Shown in pieces: positions 11,854-23,570 of a stretch of 64,000 nt of DNA (positions within the stretch are counted from its first letter, which is position 1; every line of letters starts with the position of its first letter). Position numbers and translations under genes: made by a program. The stretch is from NCBI GenBank assembly GCA_008711295.1, contig VUYV01000015.1, positions 3,733,715-3,797,714 on the forward strand, in the 5' to 3' direction. The notes beneath the pieces were generated by a model. It ran no database searches, was not told the DNA's origin, and worked only from the letters and a program-made list of their open reading frames with translations. The stretch comes from Anarhynchus alexandrinus. Lineage: Eukaryota > Chordata > Aves > Charadriiformes > Charadriidae.

Positions 11854-14800
11854 AGGTTCTCTGCAAAGCGTTTTGTCAATAAATAATGTTGAATAACCTT
11901 TGAACATTTGGTTAGGGATTAGAGAGCACAGCCACAAAAATAAAAAGGTTCCTGTTCTTTAAATCTTGCCAAGTAGACATGAAGTTTAAGGCAGGTGACA
12001 ACAGGTAAAGTTGGTAAACAGCTGGAAGGAGCACAAGGAAAGAGTACAACGATTAGAAACAGCGGGGTGAGTGGTGGTCACAAGATGAAAACTACACAGT
12101 GTTGCTGTCTTTCTTGTAAAGATGAGAGCAGAGGGGAGCTTCAGAATTTTCTCTAGTACGCTAATGAATTTAAAAAATACTGCGTAATTTTGCTCAAAAG
12201 GTTACTCATCCAACAGGACCATGTCAGAAAGACCTGTACTATTGGGTACATGCGACACCCATTGACTCATCAGGTCAAGGCACAGGCCAAACAACAAATG
12301 TCCTGCAATCAACCACTATTACCTTGTCAGGTGAGGTTGAGCCTAGTTTATCTGCTACTCTGTCAGACTTCATTCTGACAGTTTGGAGTTAGTATATTTT
12401 TGGGCTAGTGCATAGTCTGGATGCAGCTGGTTTGTTTTGAGAGATAAATTAATATCTGTGAGTGCAAGATAGGCTGAACCAGAAAGTGTTTCACTTCTGA
12501 CTTCATTTACTAGCGTAGCTGTAGTCTCTATTTGCTAACATGTCAAAAAGAAGGCACGGTGCCTGCTGACTTGGGTCACTAACGTCACATTAGTGAAGTG
12601 AGGAGAGAAAAGAGTTGCACAACAGAAGCTGCTCTTGACAAAGAAGGTGAGATTCTTCTTAAAGATAGCCACGTGAAAACAGGGACTCTAGGTTATTTTG
12701 TTTATCTGAGCTCCCTGTTCAGCCAAAAAGAGGCATATCTAGAGAGAAATTCATTCCAACGATCAGTCATTTATCTTGCAACAGGCTAAATTGTCCTCTG
12801 GAAGTGCCTCATGCCTTTCTGCTGACTGCAGAAAGAACCTAGATGACTATTTAAAACTGGATGCCTAGCTTCCAGATGGCTATATTTACATGAGATGATC
12901 TTAATGCATGACTAGAAGTTGCCAACTATACCTAAGTAATGAGGAAGAATCTGTTTAACATAGAATAAAGTAGATGTTCATAAATTAATTATGAGAGCCT
13001 CATAAGGACCAGGCACAGCTGTGCCTACCAAGGCAAATCCTTAGCTGAAGAAGGTGGCAAGCTGCTTTTTTTAAAAATTCTTGCCCATATGAGCAAGCGG
13101 GACTCGACCTAAGATGTTATCGATATCATGCTGTGTAAAATCTGTGGTTCATGGAGTCCCAATACCACTGACTACTGGAAACCAAAAATACAGCAGGGGA
13201 GAAATAACATCCTACTTTCAATATATCTCAAATTCTTTCCATAGGCACCTATAGCCTAGGTCAGAAGCTAAATGAGGGGTTGGATGGCTTGTATGGACAT
13301 TCTTATACACACATACACCCACCCACCCCACCCCCAATATATTAAAAAACCAAAACAAAACCACAAAATAACAAACCCCCAAACACTCCAAAGAATCTCT
13401 GCATAGTTCTCCAGCTTGACAACATTCTCTTCCATGTCGCACAAGCCATAAATTCCTCCCAGGAGTTGCAATGAAATATATTTTTTATAAAGATATCGGA
13501 TTTGTTTCTACCAATTTCCAGCAACAGTTAGTCCACTGCCTTTCCTTGTGAACTGTTCTACCTTTTGAGTTGTTCATGAAATAATGTCTATTTCACAGGA
13601 AGTTGTGGCATTTCAACATAGATTTTGATTTCACATCAAGACACAAAGAAGAAAGAGAACTTGACATTTGGAATTTTGTCTCTGAACACTATCAATCCCT
13701 TTTAAGAAATAAAGGATCAAAATGTTGAGATTTTGCACTGATTGACTGCTTGAATTTTATACTGAAGCACCATAATAGCATAATAAAAATAGTTAGAAAA
13801 TATTAGACCGAGTGCATATAATAATTAGTTTAGAATATTAAAAATATTATTTTAATTAACATTAATATAACAGAAAAGTCTAAACAAAAGTACTCCAAAA
13901 AGTTAAGTAAAAAGGAATATTTTTACTTTTTCAAAATGAGACAGTTTACGATTATGAAAACAAATGAAATTCAAAATGAAGTAATAAGAGGTTTTCTCCC
14001 TGGCAAAAATTTGTTGGAATGACACATCCCTGCACAACATTTCAGTTGGATTGTTTCAACATTTTCTCATGTAGGACTACTATGTCTTTTTTGTTAGTCC
14101 TGCTGATTTTCCTCAGATTTTGAATAGTGTCATTAGCATTTTTAATGACATACTCTACACTGTAAACTGTCTCAATACCTTCTTCTGAGTATGAGATTTT
14201 GTCGTAACCGTAAGGGTTTTTTTTGGGACGAAGGGGGGAGGCTGTACAAAGAAGAGGAAATACAAAATACAGAAGCAAAATAATGGTAATAGTAATAATA
14301 AGAAATATAAAACCAACAGCAACGTTTCATTCTCTTAAACCTTAATTGTATTAGAAACAAAATCTGGAGACTCATTTCTGCTACAACTGGGAAGATGGTG
14401 ATTACAGCTAATTTTATGAAGATACTGCTTTCTACTAGAAATGGAATGAACTGGACTGATAAAAGCACATAGAGGCTGTTTCCCCCTACCCCCAGGGCCA
14501 AAATAGAAAGGGAGCAAGATGTGTCCATTTACATTAGGGTAAAAGGTTTTGAATGTATTTATTCCAAAGATCTGTGTAAAAGACTAGGAGGTCACAATGA
14601 ATATGCCAGAGACATTTCTCAAGAGACAGGGAACATACATTAAAATGAAAAGAGAAACATGTACAAATTAATCAAACAGTGACTATGGGTGCTTTCAGCA
14701 TCTTTAACACTGGTTGGGGAACATTTAAGAATCGATATGTGTAGTAAACAATAGACTCGTATTGCAAAATGTCACACACGCTTCCCAGCATGACTAATAT

Positions 14801-15074
14801 CAAAATCCAAACTACTCTACTGACCGAAGCAAAATGAAGCAAATTTAAATAAGTAAACCAAACTGTGTGATTAACTGTGATTGAGTACAGCATTTTTGAA
14901 AGCGATAATTTCCCCAATCAAGAAGCAGGGTCCTGCTTTTCACAAGAAAGGAATACCAGACACCTTTTAGTGCAGCCCTTTCAGACACAAAGGATTTCAT
15001 GGGATTGTGAGGAATGAATATGTTGGTCATGAAGACTGAAACGTTATACTACAGTGAAATGGTAGTACCAGTGT
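11854..15074. other. Single-copy noncoding sequence
   Basis: No gene was recognised. At 13307-13336 the plus strand has an ACAC-to-CCCACC tract that generates three overlapping minus-strand open frames of 60-74 codons rich in V, G, W and F. Between 14042 and 14528 there are open minus frames up to 118 codons, hydrophobic and without a recognisable family. Confidence 0.55.
13307..13336. repeat. CA/CCCA-rich simple repeat
   Basis: ACACACATACACCCACCCAC continues into CCCACCCCC. It is a short C-rich simple repeat on the plus strand, G-rich on the minus strand. Confidence 0.7.
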
Positions 15075-15190
15075 GAAATGAGAAAACCCCAGATTTCCCC
15101 TTTGACTGGTAATTTAAGAGACAAATAAGGAAAACAAGGATTAGAACACAGGCCTCCTTTCTCTCAGTGGAGTATCAGAGGCATTAGGCT
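15075..15190 (+). repeat. Possible MIR/MIR3-like SINE relic
   Basis: The order GTGAAATGAGAAAACCCCAG, an AAGAGACAAATAAGG-type middle, then GGATTAGAACACAGGCCTCC parallels the 3' half of MIR-type SINEs (atgagaaaactgag ... ggattagaacccaggtctcc). A second piece at about 15358-15392 (AGTGCTTTAAGCACTAGGTT) looks like the downstream 'ctctaaccactaggc' end of the same kind of element. Divergence is high and the boundaries are approximate. Confidence 0.4.
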
Positions 15191-18100
15191 TCCAAATTAT
15201 GTTTTCTTTTTCATGCTTTCTCCCTATGAATATTGATGAGCCAGTGTGTAGCCAGGAATGCCTCAACAGGAGTCATGAATTTACGTATATTTGGGCCTGT
15301 CCTTGGATAACAGAAGATACAGAATTAAAGCCATTCAGGCTCAGGGATGCTGATTCTTAAGTAAGTGCTTTAAGCACTAGGTTACGCAGAAGGAAACATG
15401 AAAACTAGGAATAAATCAAAAATATTGCAGAAAATTTTACCTCTTGTCTCTTAACAAAATTCCCAGACTTACATGGTATTCATCTTTCTAAGTGTTGGTT
15501 TAAACAATGAAATGTGGCATGTAATGTCCCAGTAAAAATCCTTTATGTATGAGAACCAAATGCACCATGATATTCAATACTTGTTCTTACTAAATATCTA
15601 GGAAGCCAGGTGGCAAATGTTTACTTTGATCTTACATCAGTTTAAGAAAAGTAAAACACAGAATGGAAATATATATTTAAGAAAGCCACCTTAATAGAAA
15701 AAAAAACACATGATGGAGATTCTGGGGGGGGGNAGGGAAGTGTAAGCATTCTGTAAACTTATGACACAGTAAGGGAAAAATAAAAGTCAGAAAACTATAA
15801 AGAAAAGAGGACAAGTGCAAACCTCAGAAGAGCCTTTTACAAATCAACATATCCAAGATACGTTTCAGGGAAAAATAAAATAAAACAAAACCGTAAGACT
15901 ATTATTCAAAAAGAAGATTCTTTGCCCCAAGGCTGTAGCTAAGGCCGGGGCTCATCAACCCTTGCTCCCCGCTGACTTAAAGAGAAGAATTTCAAATAAG
16001 AGAGTTCGAAGAACAAAAGATGTGAATCTCAAAGCAACTAATGAAAGAAAAGGAAGAGCAAGCTCCACCTCCCACCCTGAGCTAACGCAAGAAATAACAA
16101 AAATGTATGCGCACAGCAGAGGTTTTTTTTTTCTTTCTTTCTTTTCTTTTGAAAACTCTTGAGAAAAAAAAAAAAGAAGAGCAAGAACATTCCTGGATGG
16201 AAACTTCAAACATGTAAAATCAAAAATAAAGCTTCAATAGGCAGAGAAAGTCTCCTTGAATATATCCTTCTATGCATGCATGTGTGCAAGTTCTCGTCTT
16301 TTTTGTCTCTAAAGAGATTTCAAAACTTAAGTCATACTTTTGCTTTTGTACCTCTTTCCTTCACCAAATGTTCCTTAAACAAAAGTCATCATTACTTAAT
16401 TTTTTTCAGACAGTATCACGTTGAACTCTGAAGTCTTTTTAGGCTACATGCAATTCCCACAGCTCTTTTTCTTCAATATCAGGATGTTTGGATATTTTTT
16501 CCAACTGTTAACTTTTACTTTAAGAAATATTACTTTCATGAGTAGACTTTTATCTGAGATAGCCAGGAATATATGGTCCAGCGTTCAGTGTGATGATGAA
16601 TTACAGTGTGGAGTGATGAGGAAAATCAAACGTTTTCAGACACTATCAGAGCTGCTTTCTTGATCCAAGTGAACATTAACAACAGTGTTTTATGAGAAAA
16701 TCTATCTTTTAGAAAGTTACTGAGGAAAACCAGCAAATATTTTACTTTGAGAAACAGAAATACATTGTCATGGTAAACCAAAAATGTCACTTTGTTTTAC
16801 GTACATTTCTGTATTTTCCTATTTATTTCACAATGCACTTTTTTATTATTTCAATTTGAAAACAGTATTTTTTCCAGTATACAAAATCCTTAATTAATAC
16901 CAGAAGGAGAATAAAACTTTGGAGAGCTAACACTTGAACGAGTGAAGTCTAATACTGTTTTGAGAGGTTACAGAGACGCGAGCCTCACACCGTACCTGGC
17001 AATATAATGGATCTATGACAGCTCAGACAGCAGTAATGAACAAACAGAACCATTGCTAACTCTGGTCTGACTTTAAATCAGATGAGGAGATGGCAGGAAG
17101 ATATTTGACAAAGGGCTTTAGTACTTTGACATTCTTACATAGGTCTGTGCCGTACAACCCATGCCAAGTCAAGATGCCAGGCCATCTATCCTTACGTATT
17201 CAGCAATATCCTGCTGTCATGCTGGCATGAAGGATGCCCACCTGCCTTGCCTACACCCGTCCTCCCCCTAAATGCCCTCCTTTGGATGAAAAGTTGTCTG
17301 CACAGCTAGTAAGTGGTATAACATTTATTTTCTTCTTAATAATCAGAGAATGAAGACTTGAGAGAACATTTTCCTTACAGTACCTAGTAAAGTAACATGA
17401 CACAAAATCAGCTATACCTTTGATGTCACACAGGAAACAGTTACCTCTCTTTCTTCACTTCCTGATGGACTCCTCTGTTCCACAGGGAGTAAAGACCATC
17501 TTTTCATGCCAACCCTTTAGCTGGTTAAGAGAGTCAAGTGAAATGTAGGCCTTATGCAATACCAAAATTGGAAGAAATGTGAGAGGGAATTATGTAGATA
17601 AAATGTAAAGGTCTTGATAATTTGAAATAATTTAGGGATTGGAAAAGGAACAACTGCAGATATTCTTTCTGTTTTTATTACACAATTATTTCCTAGAGCA
17701 TATTTCCCAGTTATTTATACAGTATGAATGGAAGTAATAGGAGTAAAGATTTTTGCCTTGCATCAGGTTAGCAGTTTAGTTCACTGAACATTCTTGACGA
17801 GTTGTGCTGAAAGCTGGGCAAGGAAGGCAGATCAAACATCTGTGAGAGAAGTGGATAGTCACTGTGGAGTTACCACATGAAATTACGTCTTCCCAGGCTG
17901 TACTTCATTTCTTAACAAACCCAGAAACTAATGCACTATTTGCTGAGAAAACTATTGTAAAATTCTTTGTGTTGCCCTACTTTATTACTTGGGTTTTGCC
18001 CCAGAGTAGACTGCATTTGCAGAGTATCATGTCTTCATTTACCTACGTATAGTCAACGATAATTAGAAAGAGCTCTAAGTGTTCAGATCCTATGGCAATT

Positions 18101-18561
18101 GTATGGCAATTCTGTGCATGTAATTATCAAGACAATAATTGCCTTAAAGAATGCAAACACAACCACCATTGATTTAAAACGTTTCTCTGGAAAAACCAGA
18201 GACAACCACATGCAAAACTTTAAAGAGAATAAGGGTCAATTCAACCCTTGTCAATATTGTGCCTACTTTTGTCAAACAATAGCACTTGACAACATGATAA
18301 CCCCATCACTTTGATTTCAGAAGGAGAACATGGAAAGTGAAAAAAGCTTTTCTGAATTCCCTGTAGCTCATATTTGATCAAAGAACTCCAGATAAAAGAC
18401 TGAAAAATTGTTTAAAATATATAAAAAAAATCCTCTGCATTTCAACTATCATAAAAGTTACTACTAAGAAGAAGACAGCAATCTTCTTCAATGTGATATA
18501 AGTTTTCTGAAACTACAAAGAGTTTCTTATCTGTTACCTCTTTAAGAGAAGGCTAGGTATA
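15191..18561. other. Single-copy AT-rich noncoding sequence
   Basis: No gene was recognised. There is a G9-N tract at 15724-15733 and a CTTT-rich patch near 16125-16150. Overlapping open frames of 66-90 codons at 15955-16663 come from purine-rich or pyrimidine-rich strands. No interspersed repeat was recognised. Confidence 0.6.
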
Positions 18562-18586
18562 TTTTTGTTTTGTTTTGTTTTGTTTT
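18562..18586. repeat. (TTTTG)n simple repeat
   Basis: Four to five TTTTG pentamers in a row. Confidence 0.9.
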
Positions 18587-19133
18587 AAATTTTGTCAGCA
18601 AAAGTATCACAGGATATGTGCGAATGCATGACAAAACCTGAGATGTATTCAGTGATTCAACCAATGAATTATTTAAGTTTAGGGAAGGAGCTATTTTTTT
18701 CCCAATCCCACTCTTACTGAGGATAGTTGTAGGCAGCATAGTATTATCTACACCTTTCCTATACAATACACAGAAACTTGGGTATGTAACTTATTTTCCC
18801 ATAACTTTTGTCAATGATCAAAAAAAATCCTTTCTTCCTCATGACTCTTAGCATGACTGCTGGGAAATGAAAGTTGAAAATGCTTGAATAAATAGAATAT
18901 AGAAGATTTATTCAACAATTGAATTATTTAAATCTACATAAGGAATGAGACCTGTAAGGCAAAACTTCTGTTTGCAATTCTCCAGGCTTTTTGGAACTTA
19001 TTTGATATATAATTTCCTTAACTGCTTACTGTGGTGTTTGAATCTTATTATTTATTTTTCTTGAAATTACTACAGCAAGATGACTTCTGGAGAAAATCTA
19101 CACTGAGACAGGTTTTGCTGATCAATTAAAGCC
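18587..19133. other. Noncoding stretch, nothing recognised
   Basis: AT-rich sequence without an open frame or repeat signature worth noting. Confidence 0.6.
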
Positions 19134-19237
19134 CCATTTTCTCTTAGCTTCATAAGTGTAAATCAGGAATAACTATTGTCTACAGCAGTTGCAGTGAAGT
19201 TACTCTAGATTTACTGACATAAGTGAAAGCAGAATGG
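19134..19237. repeat. Ancient amniote fold-back repeat, second family
   Basis: The two ends are inverted copies. The left arm has CCATTTTCTCTT and CATAAGTGTAAATCAGGAAT. The right arm has AGTTACTCTAGATTTACTGA and CATAAGTGAAAGCAGAATGG. The reverse complement of the right arm aligns with the left through the 'ccattctgctt...gtaaatc.gagtaact' core. I know this motif (acaccggtgtaaatcaggagtaact type) as a palindromic repeat common in non-avian sauropsids and decayed in birds. The family name is not known to me. Confidence 0.6.
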
Positions 19238-19559
19238 AGTCCCTGAGGTTCTTTTTACTCAGGTAGTAATATTAGATCTATTGAAGTGCCAAATGGATAT
19301 TCACCGGTGTTTGAATTCTGTTGTTTCATTTTGCCCTTCACAGTAATTTTAAAATTTGTGAATGTTGTTCTCCTTAAGGGGGGCAAAAGAGATGGTAAAT
19401 GAATTTTAAATAAAAATGCATTGCCTGGTTCTATGCCTCAGTTATTCCTCCTTAATTTTTTGCGTGATTTTATATCTGCAGATGAAAGTTTCAAGAAGAA
19501 AAGAGAAATCATGACTCAGATGACTTGAAGTTAAAAGGCTTATAACTGTGGGATAGCTT
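19238..19559. other. Noncoding spacer between two old repeats
   Basis: Nothing was recognised. It separates the fold-back relic from the MIR-like relic. Confidence 0.6.
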
Positions 19560-19705
19560 TGGCTGTGACTTACCATGTTTCACCTAATTTCACCTTCTTT
19601 ACCTCTGCCTTGGTTTCTCCATTTACAAAACTGCTATAATAACAATGCTGAAAAAAAGCAAATTATTTGATGATTCTTTACAGCTGCATTGTACAGACAC
19701 TGGCT
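19560..19705 (-). repeat. MIR-like SINE relic
   Basis: The plus strand reads TGGCTGTGACTTACCATGTT, then TTTACCTCTGCCTTGGTTTC, TCCATTTACAAAACTGCTAT and AATAACAATGC. This is the reverse-complement MIR order (gtgacttac, then ttaacctctctgtgcctcagtttctc, then catctgtaaaatggg, then ataataat). Its orientation matches the copy near 2150. Confidence 0.6.
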
Positions 19706-21565
19706 TTGCAGGGTACTCAAAATATACAGTATTCTGGAAGGTATACTTTTCTGTATTTTTTCAGAGCTTTATATGAGTTAAAATGAGTTGGTTTTTGTTG
19801 TTCTTTTAAGAAGAAAAAACGGATTAATGTTTGTTCTGACTCAGATAATAAGCCAGTCTGCAAATAATGAGGATTCAGAAGAAGATATCTTGATCTAGGA
19901 ATTATTACTTTGTAATTCCATGTACAATTTTGCAATTTCCTCCTGAGATAGTGAATGCTCACTGTTCCTTAGAGCAGGATGTCGAATCTCCTGTGGTTGT
20001 CCTCATGGATTTAGGAATTTGACAGTGTCCCTGTAAGGAAGAGTTGAGGAATTTTAGAGACCCTAATTTTTTATATATTTTTTTAATATTGGAGCCAAGA
20101 ACACAGTAACAAACTATTATACTTACTTATGAAGGAAGGCATTTGGAAGGTAGCTCTGTGGGTCGTAGGAGAGAGACCTTGAAACAAGACCCTGGTTCAG
20201 CTGTGTGATGAATTTGAACGCCTAGGTTAATATTAACACATACATATTTCTAAAGTAATGCGCAGACAAAATGCTACATTTGGCGCTACCATTTAACTAT
20301 ATACACAGTGTAAAGTCAGCTAAAACTAATAGAGAAGATGGAGAATAGTAAAAAGACTTGGAGCAAGATACTTGATGGCAGACCAAAGAAGGTTGTTTGT
20401 ACAGAACAGGCTTGCTCAGTTTGTTTTGTATAATCCCTCACAGGAATGTTAATGAAGACAACAGGTCTCATTAGAGGAATATACAATTGCTTTAATTTGT
20501 TTTCTTTTTTTTAGAAGAACTGATGCCGTTTTCTGTAGCTTGAATAGCATTATGAATGTGATAAACAACCTGGGAAACTGATCCAACTTGGCCCTTATAG
20601 TGAAATCTAACCTACATCAAATCTATTCAGAAGTATTTGAATAATATCAGGGACGGTTGACCATTATTGCTTTTTGTTGATGCTTTTTGTGGGGAGAGGT
20701 GGATTACAGCAAAAAGCAAAGTTAATTCCTTCAGTGCTACTTCTGTCTTGGTTGCAAAATAAAAATGTCAATCTGCTTTTAAGAGAAATCTGAATATATA
20801 CTTACTTGTCTTTTGTCTTTATACAACACAGCTTTCATGAACAATTAAATCTAAGTAAAAACATTTACAGGAACATAACCCCCAGGTAATCTTTTTGACT
20901 GTAGTTTCAGAGTCTGCCATGACTGGCACAAATTATCCATTTGTGACCTGTCTTCAGTGAACAAATTGTACAGATGCAGACCTTAAGTTCAATGTAGGAA
21001 CAAACGCACCCTGTTAAGATTCATCCTGCTAAGATGTATACTCTTGCTTATTATGAAGATCTGCAGATTGAGCTAAATAGCTAGACAGAAATTTAAGAGA
21101 TATCCATGCATATTTATCAAAACTGGGCTTTTTTGTGTGCGTGAAAACATTTATTTTGACAACAGTGGTGAAGTTTTCTCAAGTCCAGTATTAAACTCTA
21201 GTCTGAGTCATGCTTACCTAGGCAATATCTAAGATGTCAGGATATGCACACGGAAGATAGAAAATCAGCTATAGGACATTGATCTCAATGGTTTTCTTCC
21301 ACCTAGATACTAAGAAATCAAACAGATCCAATTTCAATTCTGCATCAGAACAAAAACTAATTTTGAAGCAATCTTTTTTTCATAAAATGAAATGTTGTTT
21401 TCCAGACAACCCTAATGAGCTGTCATAATAATAACAAATCATATGCTCATGAAATTTCCTGCACAACATTGTAACAGACTCAAAAAAAGGTTCCTAAGTT
21501 TCGACATATGTCCAAATAAACTGACTTTACACTTACTTCAGTGAAGGTTCTCAAAATATGCATGA
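19706..21565. other. Single-copy AT-rich noncoding sequence
   Basis: No gene or interspersed repeat was recognised. The 81-codon minus frame at 19717-19962 shows no family features. Confidence 0.6.
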
Positions 21566-21701
21566 CATAGACTCAGAATGGTTTAGATCGGACGGGAACT
21601 TAAAGACCATCTAGTTCCAACCCCTCTGCCACGGGGAGGGACACCTCCCACTAGACCAAGTTGCTCAAAGCTCCATCCAGCCTGGCCTTGAACACTTCCA
21701 C
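21566..21701 (-). mobile_element. CR1 LINE, short 3'-end fragment
   Basis: The plus strand is the reverse complement of a CR1 3' end: CAGAATGGTTTAGATCGGAC, CATCTAGTTCCAACCCCTCT, ACACCTCCCACTAGACCAAG and CCAGCCTGGCCTTGAACACT. The element runs leftwards. Only the last codons of ORF2 and the 3' UTR remain, the usual severe 5' truncation. The terminal octamer repeat is degenerate (ATAGACTCAGAATGG). Confidence 0.93.
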
Positions 21702-22547
21702 TTTTGATTTCAACAAACTGGTTAGTGGTGCTTGCTTTCATGCACTGACAACATAATGTGAGAAGACTCAGATAGTCTTTCTAACCACATAACAATTTTC
21801 TATCGGCAAAAAGAGGGGATCTTTTAAAAACCAAGAGGAGAGGAACACAGAATGAAGGATCTAACTAGTACAATGAGGAATAAATTTTGTATCAGTGGAA
21901 AAACAACAACAACAAAGGGGAATAGAAAAAGAATTTGGACTGAATGAAATAAATAGCAATAAATAAAAAGAAGAAAACACCTCAAAATATATATAAATAG
22001 GGGAAAATTATTTGTGACAGACCCAAATCTTAAAAAACCTTTTTTTTTTTCCCCATCATTTTTTAAAAACTCAGATAAAAATAGTTTTGCAATTAAGTTA
22101 CTGAGGTAGCACTCAGGAAACTGCAGTTTATTGTCACTGTCAGATTTTCTATGCAATTAGAGAAAATCCCTTAGAAATTGAGATTTAAAGGCCCTGACAG
22201 CAAAGAAAGACAGTAATAGTTCTCTCTCCACCTCTTATTTCCAATCCTCTTCCTTTAGATTGTGTTCATTAGGCACAGAAAACAAGTACAAAAAGATGAT
22301 TCAGTACCTCTGTGTTCTCATACAGGAATATGAGCAAGTCAAGTTCTGGGTCCTATATAAATTAATATAATTTATACAAGAGGAAAAAATTTTGCTGGAG
22401 AAAATTGAAATTCTGTAATGTACATGTGAAGACTGTCATGCTTATCTTCAAAAACGGCAAGACCTGCAGCTTGCCAGCCTCATTGTGTTCCTTGCTGTAG
22501 CCCAGTATATAAGACTTCTGCTGTGACTACTAACAGACAGCAGGCCT
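21702..22547. other. Noncoding stretch
   Basis: AT-rich, with A and T runs near 21900-22055. The 110-codon minus-strand frame at 21824-22156 is F/L/V-rich low complexity read from those runs. No gene was recognised. Confidence 0.6.
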
Positions 22548-22970
22548 TGTGCTGACTTGGTTGTGCTTGCTTTGGCTGTTAACAAAGGTCTTTTGGTCAA
22601 GTAGCTATTGCCTAAATTGTTTCATCTTAGGTCTTATAATACTACATATGGTGAAGATCTGACAATCTCTGTAATCACAGAGTAACAAATGTTAATCCTT
22701 TATGTTAATTGGGGCTGAGGAAAGTCAATGAATAACTTAAGCTAATAGTTAATTTAATTTGATTTAAGTTTGGTAGGAATCAGTGAAGAAAAAGCAAGAA
22801 GGAAACTATTAGAAACCTTATAAAAACATCCCCAGGAAAACCCAAAATGAAGAGGGTTGAAACCAAAGTCATCATTCTATTCCTCTGGATTATTGTTTTA
22901 TGAGGAACTTGATTATTTGGCAACCCCTGAAACTCCCATTATTCAGGAAAACTCAGCTGGCTGATTTTAC
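22548..22970 (+). repeat. Unclassified dispersed repeat, copy 1
   Basis: This region aligns by eye, same strand, with 26234-26660. Paired landmarks, copy 1 then copy 2, in the same order: TGTGCTGACTTGG/TGTACTGACCTGA; GGTCAAGTAGCTATTGCC/GGTGAAGTGGCTATTATCC; AGTAACAAATGTTAATCC/AGTTACAAATGATAACTC; AATGAAGAGGG/AATGAAGACCAG; GGAAAACTCAGCTG/GGAGAAAACTGATG. Spacing between the last three landmarks is similar in both copies (about 160 and 100 bases here, 142 and 115 there). I estimate that well over half of aligned bases match. The AATAAA-bearing stretch in copy 2 suggests an LTR or other retroelement, but I cannot classify it. Confidence 0.55.
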
Positions 22971-23258
22971 AAGAATATCTGAGGGTAAACTAAGGAAAGG
23001 GTTAGAAATTCTAAAGTTTGTGTGTCTGTCTTAACTGTACTATTAAATGGAAACGTTACTGTCAATCTCATTGGCATAATAATAATTGATGTAATTTGAT
23101 AAGACTGGGCTTGATTTAAACTAACAACAAGTTCTCAGCTGCACTTACTAGGTGTGTTCCATTTTGGTCATAACGTTTTTAGTGTAATACTAGGAAGATT
23201 GTGAAGTAAATCTTCTTTGAGTCATGTCCAGGTATGGAAAGAATAATAATGTGAAGTG

Positions 23259-23570
23259 ACCAGCCTGGATTTGCCATGGGAAAACTATGCCTAATGAACT
23301 AGATTACATTTATGATGAGCTGACTGGCTTGGTAGACAGTGGAGGGCAGTGGAAATTCTGTACTTTATCTTTAGCAAGACTTTTGGGATGGTTTCCTACA
23401 GCGTCCTTGCAGTAAAATAAGAAAAAAAAATAAAAATGAACTGATATTCGAAACCTGCCTAAGCTCTAACTTTGAAGCTGACTCCCACACACACCTCTGA
23501 GCAAGTGTCACAACAGATGACCTCCAGAGGTCACTTTCAGCCTAAAATATTGCACAATTTTATGAATATA
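23259..23570 (+). mobile_element. Old CR1 LINE relic with internal deletion
   Basis: 23259-23420 resembles the CR1 reverse-transcriptase region: GGATTTGCCATGGGAAAACT, then a block decoding as FIFSKTFGMVSYSVL, which follows the CR1 pattern LDFSKAFDTVSHSIL. 23502-23570 resembles a CR1 3' UTR end: AGATGACCTCCAGAGGTCAC, then CAGCCTAAAATATTGCAC. The later part of ORF2 between these pieces is missing. The catalytic aspartate of RT motif A (the D of AFDTV) reads as glycine here. It is more diverged than the other CR1 copies in the window and probably from an older subfamily. Confidence 0.65.

Noticed and set aside
14042..14528. Overlapping hydrophobic minus-strand frames up to 118 codons, as if a membrane protein
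   Set aside because: Three phases overlap, hydrophobicity follows from T-rich codons, and there is no family resemblance or conserved start context.
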